Shown here piece by piece: positions 1-5,211 of a stretch of DNA of 8,135 nt. Below the pieces are notes generated by a model. That model was not told the origin of the DNA and made no database searches. It worked only from the letters and a program-made list of their open reading frames with translations. Source of the DNA: an uncultured Treponema sp. (lineage in GTDB: Bacteria; Spirochaetota; Spirochaetia; Treponematales; Treponemataceae). The stretch is taken from assembly GCA_937902445.1 (NCBI GenBank), contig CALELJ010000229.1, forward strand, positions 1 to 8,135, read 5' to 3'. A program made the translations under genes and the position numbers. The first letter of the stretch is position 1. Each line of letters opens with the position of its first letter.

Positions 1-6
1 GATTTT

Positions 7-21
7 GGTAGTATTACTACC
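7..21. promoter_or_regulatory. Perfect short dyad upstream of the purF-like gene
   Basis: GGTAGTA-T-TACTACC is a 15-base dyad with perfect 7-base arms around position 14, lying 38 bases before the purF-like start codon. It could be an operator for that gene or the end of a terminator from a gene to the left of the window. It has no following T-run, which argues against a simple intrinsic terminator. I see no convincing promoter hexamers in bases 1-59, so its role is open. Confidence 0.3.
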
Positions 22-59
22 TGCTTTCAATTTTACATTTCATTATAGCGGGGTTACAT

Positions 60-1478
60 ATGGGCGGAATTTTTGGTGTTGCTTCTAAAAGCGATGTTTC
101 TTTGGATCTCTTCTTTGGAGTAGACTATCATTCACATCTGGGTACACGCAGGGGTGGACTTGCGGTTTTAAGGGAAGACGGAACTTTTGAGCGTTCGATC
201 CACAACATCTCCAATTCTCCATTCAGAACAAAATTTGACAGTGACATCAATGACATGCACGGCCATCTTGGTATCGGCTGTATTTCCGATTATGAAGCCC
301 AGCCTCTGCTTGTCCACAGCCACCTTGGCAGCTTTGCCATCACAACGGTCGGTATCGTGACAAACAAGGATGAACTTGTTCAGGATATCCTTGATGCATC
401 TAAGACCCACTTCCTTGAAATGTCAGGCGGTGAAATCAACCAGACTGAACTTATTGTTGCCCTCATCAACCAGAAAAATACAATTGCAGACGGAATCAAG
501 AACGTCCAGGAAAAAATCAAGGGTTCCATTACTTTGATGGTCATGACCAAAGACGGAATTTACGGAGCCCGTGACAAGCTTGGCCGCACACCTTTAGTAA
601 TCGGCCAGAAAGACGAAGGTTTCTGTCTCAGTTTTGAAAGCCATGCATACATCAACCTTGGCTATAAGGACTACAAGGAACTTGGGCCTGGTGAAATTGT
701 TTTTGTCACACCGGAGAAGGTAGAGCAGATCCAGAAGCCTGGCGACAAGATGAAGATCTGTACTTTCCTCTGGATCTACTACGGTTATCCTACGGCATGC
801 TACGAAGGTGTCAACGTTGAGCAGATGAGATACAACTGCGGTGCATACCTTGCAAAACGCGATGCTGAAAACAATATAAAGCCAGACTGTGTAGCTGGTG
901 TTCCTGACAGCGGAACCGCCCATGCCGTTGGTTATGCAAATGAAAGCGGTGTTCCCTTCAGCCGTCCTTTCATCAAGTACACACCTACATGGCCACGCTC
1001 TTTCATGCCTACAAACCAGAACCAGCGCAACCTCATCGCACACATGAAGCTTATTCCAGTCCAGCAGCTCATCAAGGACAAGAGCATTCTTTTGATCGAT
1101 GATTCCATCGTCCGCGGAACTCAGCTGCGCGAAACAACAGACTTCCTTTATGAAAGCGGAGCAAAGGAAGTACACGTGCGCCCGGCATGTCCTCCTATCA
1201 TGTTTGGCTGCAAGTACCTTAACTTCAGTCGTTCTAAGAGCGAGATGGACCTTATCGCACGCCGCGTTGTCCGCCAGTTTGAAGGTGAGAATGTAAGCGA
1301 TGAAGTGCTTGCAAAATACTGCGACCCGGACACACCGGAATATGCAAAGATGCTTGAAGAAATCCGCAAGCAGCTTCACTTCACGACACTCAGATTCCAC
1401 CGTCTTGACGACATGCTTGACAGCACCGGCCTTGACCACTGCAAGCTTTGTACTTACTGCTGGAATGGTGTTGAATGA
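60..1478 (+). CDS. purF: Amidophosphoribosyltransferase homologue (PurF-like) with degenerate glutaminase site
   Basis: This 472-residue protein has the two-domain layout of PurF, which makes 5-phosphoribosylamine from PRPP in the first step of purine synthesis in the cytoplasm. The C-terminal PRPP domain is intact: VPDSG at 281-285, QNQR at 320-323 and the PRPP loop ILLIDDSIVRGT at 343-354. Cys234, Cys384 and Cys464/Cys467 (with Cys461 as an alternative) sit where Bacillus PurF holds its 4Fe-4S cluster. The N-terminal Ntn-hydrolase domain is recognisable (HSHLGTRRGG at 24-33, EAQP at 79-82), but residue 2 is Gly instead of the catalytic Cys. By eye, other glutaminase residues are also replaced: the Arg by Ser76, the oxyanion Asn by Val97 and the Asp by Gln128. 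The enzyme may therefore use free ammonia or a partner glutaminase (inference). A GGGG (50-53), six bases before the ATG, is the only ribosome-binding signal. The stop codon lies in the left arm of a strong hairpin. Confidence 0.88.
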   Translation: MGGIFGVASKSDVSLDLFFGVDYHSHLGTRRGGLAVLREDGTFERSIHNISNSPFRTKFDSDINDMHGHLGIGCISDYEAQPLLVHSHLGSFAITTVGIVTNKDELVQDILDASKTHFLEMSGGEINQTELIVALINQKNTIADGIKNVQEKIKGSITLMVMTKDGIYGARDKLGRTPLVIGQKDEGFCLSFESHAYINLGYKDYKELGPGEIVFVTPEKVEQIQKPGDKMKICTFLWIYYGYPTACYEGVNVEQMRYNCGAYLAKRDAENNIKPDCVAGVPDSGTAHAVGYANESGVPFSRPFIKYTPTWPRSFMPTNQNQRNLIAHMKLIPVQQLIKDKSILLIDDSIVRGTQLRETTDFLYESGAKEVHVRPACPPIMFGCKYLNFSRSKSEMDLIARRVVRQFEGENVSDEVLAKYCDPDTPEYAKMLEEIRKQLHFTTLRFHRLDDMLDSTGLDHCKLCTYCWNGVE

Positions 1479-1503
1479 AAGTACGTCCTGTACTTTCATT
1501 CAA
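1471..1503. repeat. Hairpin 1: 14-bp perfect stem over the purF-like stop codon
   Basis: TTGAATGAAAGTAC (1471-1484) and GTACTTTCATTCAA (1490-1503) are perfect inverted arms around the loop GTCCT. The left arm contains the last codons and the TGA stop. No T-run follows directly, so it is more likely an mRNA 3'-end stabiliser or part of a compound terminator than a simple intrinsic terminator. The core ACGTCCTGT is identical to that of hairpin 3. Confidence 0.75.
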
Positions 1504-1504
1504 C

Positions 1505-1531
1505 GACAGAAGTTGCGGAGCAACTTCTGTC
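1505..1531. terminator. Hairpin 2: 12-bp perfect stem, GGA loop
   Basis: GACAGAAGTTGC (1505-1516) and GCAACTTCTGTC (1520-1531) pair perfectly around GGA, only one base after hairpin 1. A loosely T-rich stretch follows (1536-1552), so it may contribute to termination after the purF-like gene. The strength of the stem is certain. The terminator role is inferred. Confidence 0.55.
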
Positions 1532-1554
1532 AGGTTATCTTGTTTTCCCTTTGA

Positions 1555-1571
1555 GGCGACGTCCTGTCGCC
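1555..1571. repeat. Hairpin 3: 6-bp GC-rich stem with the same GTCCT loop as hairpin 1
   Basis: GGCGAC (1555-1560) and GTCGCC (1566-1571) flank GTCCT. The central nonamer ACGTCCTGT matches that of hairpin 1 exactly although the outer arms are unrelated. This suggests a conserved loop in a family of genomic hairpins, or chance reuse. Confidence 0.5.
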
Positions 1572-1572
1572 G

Positions 1573-1617
1573 GTAGTTATGTGGCTGCAATGCCCCTGTC
1601 ATGACTACTTACTTTTT
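1573..1617 (+). terminator. Hairpin 4 plus T-run: likely intrinsic terminator of the purF-like unit
   Basis: GTAGTTATG (1573-1581) pairs with CATGACTAC (1600-1608) over nine positions with one G-T wobble. GGC (1583-1585) and GCC (1592-1594) can pair inside the loop. The stem is followed by TTACTTTTTT (1608-1617) and then by another T-run at 1624-1632. It is the last structure before the permease promoter, so termination here would make the permease a separate unit. Confidence 0.5.
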
Positions 1618-1641
1618 TCACTTCTTTTTTTTCCTCCTAAA

Positions 1642-1650
1642 TGGTATAAT
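1642..1650 (+). promoter_or_regulatory. Extended -10 promoter for the purine permease
   Basis: TGGTATAAT is a perfect TATAAT (1645-1650) preceded by the TGn extension. A sigma-70-type start would fall near 1657, about 22 bases before the permease ATG. The hexamer 17 bases upstream (TTCTTT, 1622-1627) is a poor -35, as is common for extended -10 promoters. No purine riboswitch could fit in so short a leader, and I saw none. Confidence 0.7.
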
Positions 1651-1667
1651 GTCTTACTTTTTCAGAC

Positions 1668-1672
1668 GGAGG
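1668..1672 (+). promoter_or_regulatory. Shine-Dalgarno GGAGG deciding the permease start
   Basis: A full GGAGG stands six bases before the ATG at 1679. The reading frame stays open upstream to 1601, but the earlier ATGs lie in hairpin 4 or in the -10 box. They also lack such a site, so 1679 is the right start. Confidence 0.8.
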
Positions 1673-1678
1673 AAAAAT

Positions 1679-2974
1679 ATGGAAAAGTTCTTTAAACTTA
1701 AGGAAAATGGCACCACAGTTTCTAAGGAAATCGTGGCCGGTATCACAACATTCCTTCTTGCCGTAAACCCAGGAATGCTCAGCGCAGTCGGAAACGGAAT
1801 GACATTCCCTGCAGTATTTACTGCAACTGCAATTTCTTCAGCCATCGCAACTCTTGTAATGGCACTTTGGGCAAATCTTCCTGTTGCACTTGCACCTGGA
1901 ATGGGTCTCAACGCTTTCTTTACATTTACAGTATGTATGGGAATGGGTTGTTCATGGCAGCTTGCTTTGACTGCAGTTCTCATCGAAGGTATCATCTTCA
2001 TCGTCCTTTCCATTTTTGGAATCCGTGAAAAAATCATCAATGCAATTCCAGCCGGAATGAAAAAGGCTGTTGCTGTAGGTATCGGTCTTTTCATCGCTCT
2101 CATCGGTCTTGCAAATGCAGGAATCGTTGCAGGTGATACAGGTACAATCATCGGTTTTGTAAACTTTGACATGGCTCACCCGGCTGCAATCGTTGCAATG
2201 ATCGGCCTTGTTCTTACAATTGTTCTTTATCTTCTTAAGATTCCAGGAGCAATCCTCATTGCCATCCTTGCTACAACAGTAATCGGCATTCCTTTCGGCG
2301 TGACAGCAGTTCCGGATGGATGGTCTCCATTCAGCCTTCCTGCAGCACCTCTTCTTTTCAAGTTTGACTTTGCAGGTGTTCTTTCAATCAAGTTTGTTGT
2401 AATCGTATTCACATTCCTCTTTACAGACCTTTTTGATACAGTCGGAACTTTGATGGGCGTTACACAGCAGGCAGGTCTTGTCAATGAAAAGGGTGACATT
2501 CCAAACGCAAAGGCAGCCCTCATGTCTGACTCAATCGGTACAGTAGTTGGTGCATGTCTTGGTACATCAACAGTTACTTCATATGTTGAATCAAGCTCAG
2601 GTGTTGCAGCAGGCGGACGCACAGGTCTTACATCAGTGACAACAGGCGTTCTTTTCCTTCTTGCACTTTTCATGACACCGATTTTCCAGCTCATTCCAAG
2701 TGCAGCTACAGCTCCAGCCCTCATTTTCGTAGGCTTCCTCATGCTCCAGCAGGTTGTTGACATCGACTGGAAGGATCCAACAGAAGGAATTCCTGCTTTC
2801 GTTACAATCCTCGTAATGCCATGTGCATACTCAATTGCAAAGGGTATTGCCTTCGGTATGATCGCATATGTAATTGCCAAGGTTGCAGGAAAGAAGACAA
2901 AGGACATTCCTGTTGCAACTTGGGTTCTTGCAGTTATCTTTATTGCAGACATCATTTTTGAAGCTTTGAAATAA
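1679..2974 (+). CDS. NCS2-family (AzgA/PbuG-type) purine permease
   Basis: This 431-residue hydrophobic inner membrane protein belongs to the nucleobase:cation symporter-2 family, AzgA-like branch, which imports adenine, guanine or hypoxanthine. The family signatures appear in order: FKLKENGTTVSKE at the N-terminus, NPGML at 30-34, APGMGLNAFF at 72-81, GIGLFIALIGLANAGIV at 134-150, FTDLFDTVGTLMGV at 248-261 (with the Asp/Glu-type transport site region), and GTSTVTSYVESSSGVAAGGRTGL at 295-317, which covers the second conserved segment. The length is normal for the family and the chain looks complete. Which purine it carries cannot be read from sequence. It follows the purF-like gene, fitting a salvage-plus-synthesis neighbourhood, but it has its own promoter. 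Codon use favours CTT, GCA, ACA and CGT, suggesting good expression. Confidence 0.95.
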   Translation: MEKFFKLKENGTTVSKEIVAGITTFLLAVNPGMLSAVGNGMTFPAVFTATAISSAIATLVMALWANLPVALAPGMGLNAFFTFTVCMGMGCSWQLALTAVLIEGIIFIVLSIFGIREKIINAIPAGMKKAVAVGIGLFIALIGLANAGIVAGDTGTIIGFVNFDMAHPAAIVAMIGLVLTIVLYLLKIPGAILIAILATTVIGIPFGVTAVPDGWSPFSLPAAPLLFKFDFAGVLSIKFVVIVFTFLFTDLFDTVGTLMGVTQQAGLVNEKGDIPNAKAALMSDSIGTVVGACLGTSTVTSYVESSSGVAAGGRTGLTSVTTGVLFLLALFMTPIFQLIPSAATAPALIFVGFLMLQQVVDIDWKDPTEGIPAFVTILVMPCAYSIAKGIAFGMIAYVIAKVAGKKTKDIPVATWVLAVIFIADIIFEALK

Positions 2975-2980
2975 TTTTTT

Positions 2981-3122
2981 CATGTGAAAATACTACCAGT
3001 TAGTACGAGTCCGTCAAAACCGCTAGCTAGCGTCGCTACACGCACAGGGCGGCAAGGAAACTATCGTTCCGCCCTGTGAGAGTTTTTGACGGCCTCTTCC
3101 TGCCTTCTCGTATTTTCACATG
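2981..3122. repeat. 142-bp nested palindromic element between permease and dCMP deaminase
   Basis: Four sets of arms nest around one centre. They are CATGTGAAAATAC (2981-2993) with GTATTTTCACATG (3110-3122), CGAG (3006-3009) with CTCG (3107-3110), CCGTCAAAA (3011-3019) with TTTTGACGG (3084-3092), and CACAGGGCGG (3043-3052) with CCGCCCTGTG (3069-3078). Two smaller dyads sit on the left side only: TACTA-CCAGT-TAGTA (2991-3005) and the loopless CGCTAGCTAGCG (3021-3032). A T-run follows at 3126-3132. No ORF fits. It could terminate the permease transcript, be a structured RNA, or be a MITE/REPIN-like mobile palindrome. The structure is directly visible, the function is not. Confidence 0.7.
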
Positions 3123-3173
3123 TCTATTTTTTATTATTCATTGAAAAATATCGCATCAAAAACTTGAGGAGAG

Positions 3174-3180
3174 AAGGAGA
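3174..3180 (+). promoter_or_regulatory. Shine-Dalgarno AAGGAGA deciding the dCMP deaminase start
   Basis: AAGGAGA lies seven bases before the ATG at 3188. The frame stays open upstream to 3086, but that stretch runs through the palindromic element and encodes nothing like the family, so the upstream TTG start is rejected. Confidence 0.75.
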
Positions 3181-3187
3181 AACGACT

Positions 3188-3679
3188 ATGTCAGAAGAAA
3201 AATATGTACGCCCAACCTGGGATGAATATTTTATGGAAGTTGCCCGTACAATTGCAAAACGCGCCACCTGTGACCGCGGCCGCAGCGGATGTGTCATTGC
3301 CAAGGACAACCAGATTCTTGTGACAGGTTACGTAGGTTCTCCTGCAGGTTTGCCTCACTGTGATGAAGTCGGTCATCTTATGAAGAAAATGATTCACGAT
3401 GACGGATCCATTACCCAGCATTGTGTACGCACCGTTCACGCGGAACAGAATGCCATATGTCAGGCTGCAAAAAGGGGCATCTCCATTGACGGAGCCACCG
3501 TATATTGCCGTATGACTCCTTGCCGCACCTGTGCCATGCTCATAATCAACTGCGGAATAAAAAGGGTAGTCTGCGAAAAGCACTACCATGACGAAAAGGA
3601 CAGCATGGAAATGTTCAGGACTGCTGGAGTTAAGATTGAGCACCTTGAAGATTCCGTTCAGTCTTACGAAAACATGTAA
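3188..3679 (+). CDS. dCMP deaminase (ComEB-like)
   Basis: This 163-residue cytoplasmic zinc enzyme deaminates dCMP to dUMP, the precursor for thymidylate. HAEQNAI at 84-90 supplies the zinc ligand His84 and the catalytic Glu86. PCRTCAM at 111-117 supplies zinc ligands Cys112 and Cys115. The segment GYVGSPAGLPHCDEVGH at 47-63 is the typical dCMP-deaminase nucleotide-binding region and separates it from tRNA adenosine deaminases and from cytidine deaminases. HCVRTVHAEQ is also characteristic of this family. The length is normal and the protein looks complete. It is preceded by a strong ribosome-binding site but no clear promoter. A small ORF follows 31 bases after its stop and could share its transcript. 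Confidence 0.93.
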   Translation: MSEEKYVRPTWDEYFMEVARTIAKRATCDRGRSGCVIAKDNQILVTGYVGSPAGLPHCDEVGHLMKKMIHDDGSITQHCVRTVHAEQNAICQAAKRGISIDGATVYCRMTPCRTCAMLIINCGIKRVVCEKHYHDEKDSMEMFRTAGVKIEHLEDSVQSYENM

Positions 3680-3710
3680 AAAAAGCAAAAACGCAGGAAA
3701 GGTTCAGCAA

Positions 3711-3884
3711 ATGGAAGAAATTACCCAGGAATTTCCAGATTGGACAACTTATGACAACTGGCTCATAAAAAACAACAACAATTATTCAATAACAAGCCTC
3801 AATGAGGTAAACGGAAAGATTGTCGCCGTTTATTTTGACAAACAGGCTGTTTCTGCCGAAAATGGCGAAAATAACGGAAAATAG
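3711..3884 (+). CDS. Small acidic protein of unknown function (57 residues)
   Basis: I do not recognise this protein. The ORF starts at an ATG preceded by AGGAAAGG (3695-3702) with an eight-base spacer, 31 bases after the dCMP deaminase stop, so cotranscription is plausible. The sequence begins MEEITQEFPDWTTYDNW, then has a run of four Asn. A stretch (YSITSLNEVNGKIVAVYFD) with the alternation of a beta-hairpin follows, and then a polar Glu/Asn-rich tail. There is no signal peptide, membrane segment or cysteine. The good ribosome-binding site and protein-like composition favour a real gene, but its shortness leaves doubt. Confidence 0.6.
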   Translation: MEEITQEFPDWTTYDNWLIKNNNNYSITSLNEVNGKIVAVYFDKQAVSAENGENNGK

Positions 3885-3928
3885 GGCAAAATTGGTTCAT
3901 TTCATAGCAAAAAATTTGTTGTAATTGC

Positions 3929-3963
3929 TTGCATTTATTCATAGAATTAATTATCTTTATGAT
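3929..3963 (+). promoter_or_regulatory. Promoter of the tetR-efflux operon
   Basis: Two overlapping solutions are visible. TTGCAT (3929-3934) with TATCTT (3952-3957) has the ideal 17-base spacing. TATGAT (3958-3963) is a better -10 (5/6) but has a poor -35. Either would start transcription within or next to the operator at 3965-3984, so a bound repressor would block it. The surrounding stretch 3885-3964 is AT-rich and holds no other feature I can support. Confidence 0.5.
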
Positions 3964-3964
3964 T

Positions 3965-3984
3965 GTTACCGACCAGTCGGTAAC
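3965..3984. promoter_or_regulatory. TetR-type operator O1
   Basis: GTTACCGAC-CA-GTCGGTAAC is a 20-bp palindrome with perfect 9-bp arms and a 2-bp centre. It sits 11 bases before the regulator's ATG, directly downstream of the promoter. The ACCGAC/GTCGGT core is typical of sites bound by TetR/AcrR repressors. A second copy with two changes lies at 5305-5324. The location indicates negative autoregulation. Confidence 0.85.
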
Positions 3985-3995
3985 TTTTTTAAACT

Positions 3996-5195
3996 ATGAA
4001 GAATACAAGAGAAATCATCATAAAATCAGCGTTCTCATTTTATACGAAACCGGTGTTTTCGAATATTTCTCTTTCAATGATTGCGTCCAGGGCCGGCATC
4101 ACAAAGACTGCCATCTACAGGCATTTTTCAAGCCGTGAGGATTTGGACAGGGCCATGTACAATTTTGTATATGATGAACTGTTCAATGTCCTGAAGAATT
4201 TCAGCCCGGAAAAGAAGGACGATGACTTTTCCATTCTTGAGGATGTAATCATTCTTCTCATGACCCACAGGGAATATGTGTATTACCTGATTTCCACCTG
4301 CAATGACATTGTGGTGGACAAGTTCCTTCTAAGGTTCAAGGATATGGGGCTTTCCCTCTTTGACAATCTTTTTTCACCAGAGGGAACAGTAAAGGACATG
4401 GAAGCATATAAGAATGCCGTCTATATGGCCGGCAACATCATTTATTTCCAGGTTGTCCGCAGCAAACTTCTTGACTGCATGAAGATTGAGGACAAGTATA
4501 CCGAGATCAATGAATATGCTTCAAAACTGAGTAGATTCCTTAAAAAAGGACTTGGGCAGGACGTTTCAGTGCTCAGTGCGTTCCGTCTTGCCTCATTGGA
4601 TAAACTTTGCATGGAAAGTCTGTCTGATGTTGCGCCGGTAAACAAGATTTTTGAATCCGTCGCTTCAATCGTTGGCGAAAAAGGCATTCAGGGAGTTACC
4701 GTTGAGTCGGTCGCCAAGGGAATAGGGCTTGCAAAAAGCAGCATCTATTCGAAGTTTGAGAACAAGGCCCAGATGATACAATCCCTCATCCACAAGGAAT
4801 TTGAGGAAATGTTCATAATTATGAGCAGGAACGTGAAGGAAGCCAGAAGCAATACGGAACGTGCCTATATCATGATGGAGACTGAACTTCTCTATTTCAT
4901 GAAGAAGCCGGAACTGTATACCGTCGGCCAATGGCTTCAGTTTCAGAACAGCGGAGAACTGGTTCATGATGATTCTGAGCATGAAAGGATCTTCAAGGAT
5001 TATCTGGATGAAATCAAGCTTTATGATGTCTATCCGGAACTTGGTCTGCCATGCGAGGATTTCAGGATAATAACGTCGTGGATTCTTATGATGCCTGTAT
5101 TCCTTTACATGCACACAAGAAAACAGAACATGTCGCCTGAGGTTGTTCAGGGGATGTTGAAAGATATATTTTTCATGATGGAAAAAGGTATTTAG
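3996..5195 (+). CDS. Tandem double TetR/AcrR-family repressor of the efflux operon
   Basis: At 399 residues this is about twice the usual TetR length, because two full units lie in one chain. Unit 1 (about 1-205) starts with a TetR HTH at 5-50 (IASRAGITKTAIYRHFSSREDL, 29-50). Unit 2 (about 212-399) has its own HTH at 216-261 (VAKGIGLAKSSIYSKFENKAQM, 239-260). Each is followed by a helical region of ligand-domain size. The two halves differ clearly in sequence, so this is an old fusion or duplication. Its position behind O1 and before the pump genes points to a local repressor, probably relieved by a pump substrate. The ATG at 3996 is one codon after an in-frame TAA and is needed for the first HTH helix, but it has no Shine-Dalgarno sequence. 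Arg codons are largely AGG/AGA, unlike the permease, which fits weak expression or different ancestry. The next gene begins 16 bases after its stop. Confidence 0.9.
   Translation: MKNTREIIIKSAFSFYTKPVFSNISLSMIASRAGITKTAIYRHFSSREDLDRAMYNFVYDELFNVLKNFSPEKKDDDFSILEDVIILLMTHREYVYYLISTCNDIVVDKFLLRFKDMGLSLFDNLFSPEGTVKDMEAYKNAVYMAGNIIYFQVVRSKLLDCMKIEDKYTEINEYASKLSRFLKKGLGQDVSVLSAFRLASLDKLCMESLSDVAPVNKIFESVASIVGEKGIQGVTVESVAKGIGLAKSSIYSKFENKAQMIQSLIHKEFEEMFIIMSRNVKEARSNTERAYIMMETELLYFMKKPELYTVGQWLQFQNSGELVHDDSEHERIFKDYLDEIKLYDVYPELGLPCEDFRIITSWILMMPVFLYMHTRKQNMSPEVVQGMLKDIFFMMEKGI
4695..4714. promoter_or_regulatory. Possible degenerate operator O3 inside the regulator gene
   Basis: GTTACCGTTGAGTCGGTCGC matches O1 at 15 of 20 positions. 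It keeps ACCG and CGGT at the same spacing and has an intact right half GTCGGT. It encodes V234-T-V-E-S-V-A at the start of the second HTH. It could be a weak site, but coding constraint or chance could also explain it. Confidence 0.25.
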
Positions 5196-5201
5196 GAGAT
5201 A

Positions 5202-5208
5202 AGAGGGG
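5202..5208 (+). promoter_or_regulatory. Shine-Dalgarno AGAGGGG of the TolC gene; start ambiguity
   Basis: AGAGGGG ends three bases before the ATG at 5212 but six bases before the second ATG at 5215, which is the better spacing. AGGAG at 5194-5198 overlaps the regulator's stop and is too far from both. The true start is therefore 5212 or 5215, which changes the signal peptide by a single Met. Confidence 0.55.
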
Positions 5209-5211
5209 AAT

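Noticed and set aside
594..1499. 301-codon open frame on the minus strand opposite the purF-like gene
   Set aside because: The strand opposite carries clear PurF motifs throughout. The antisense translation has no recognisable domain and is Cys/Val-rich in the way codon-bias shadows are.
1601..1678. Longer N-terminus for the permease (26 extra residues starting at 1601 or 1649)
   Set aside because: It overlaps hairpin 4, its T-run and the TATAAT box. It has no ribosome-binding site, and the family alignment begins at FKLKENGTTV just after the ATG at 1679.
1651..1678. Purine riboswitch before the permease
   Set aside because: The promoter leaves a leader of only about 22 bases, too short for an aptamer, and no conserved purine-riboswitch loops are visible upstream.
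2227..2955. 242-codon minus-strand open frame opposite the permease
   Set aside because: It is a shadow of the conserved permease gene, with no ribosome-binding context and no recognisable protein features.
3086..3187. Longer N-terminus for dCMP deaminase starting at a TTG at 3086
   Set aside because: The extension is encoded by the right arms of the palindromic element and shows no family similarity. AAGGAGA correctly places the start at 3188.
3885..3928. Intrinsic terminator after the small ORF
   Set aside because: Only weak AT-rich complementarity (GCAA at 3907-3910 with TTGC at 3929-3932) is present, with no GC stem and T-run, so I do not call one.
3929..4138. 69-codon plus-strand frame overlapping the tetR promoter, operator and 5' end
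   Set aside because: It runs through the promoter and O1 and is out of frame with the clear TetR HTH. It also has no Shine-Dalgarno sequence.
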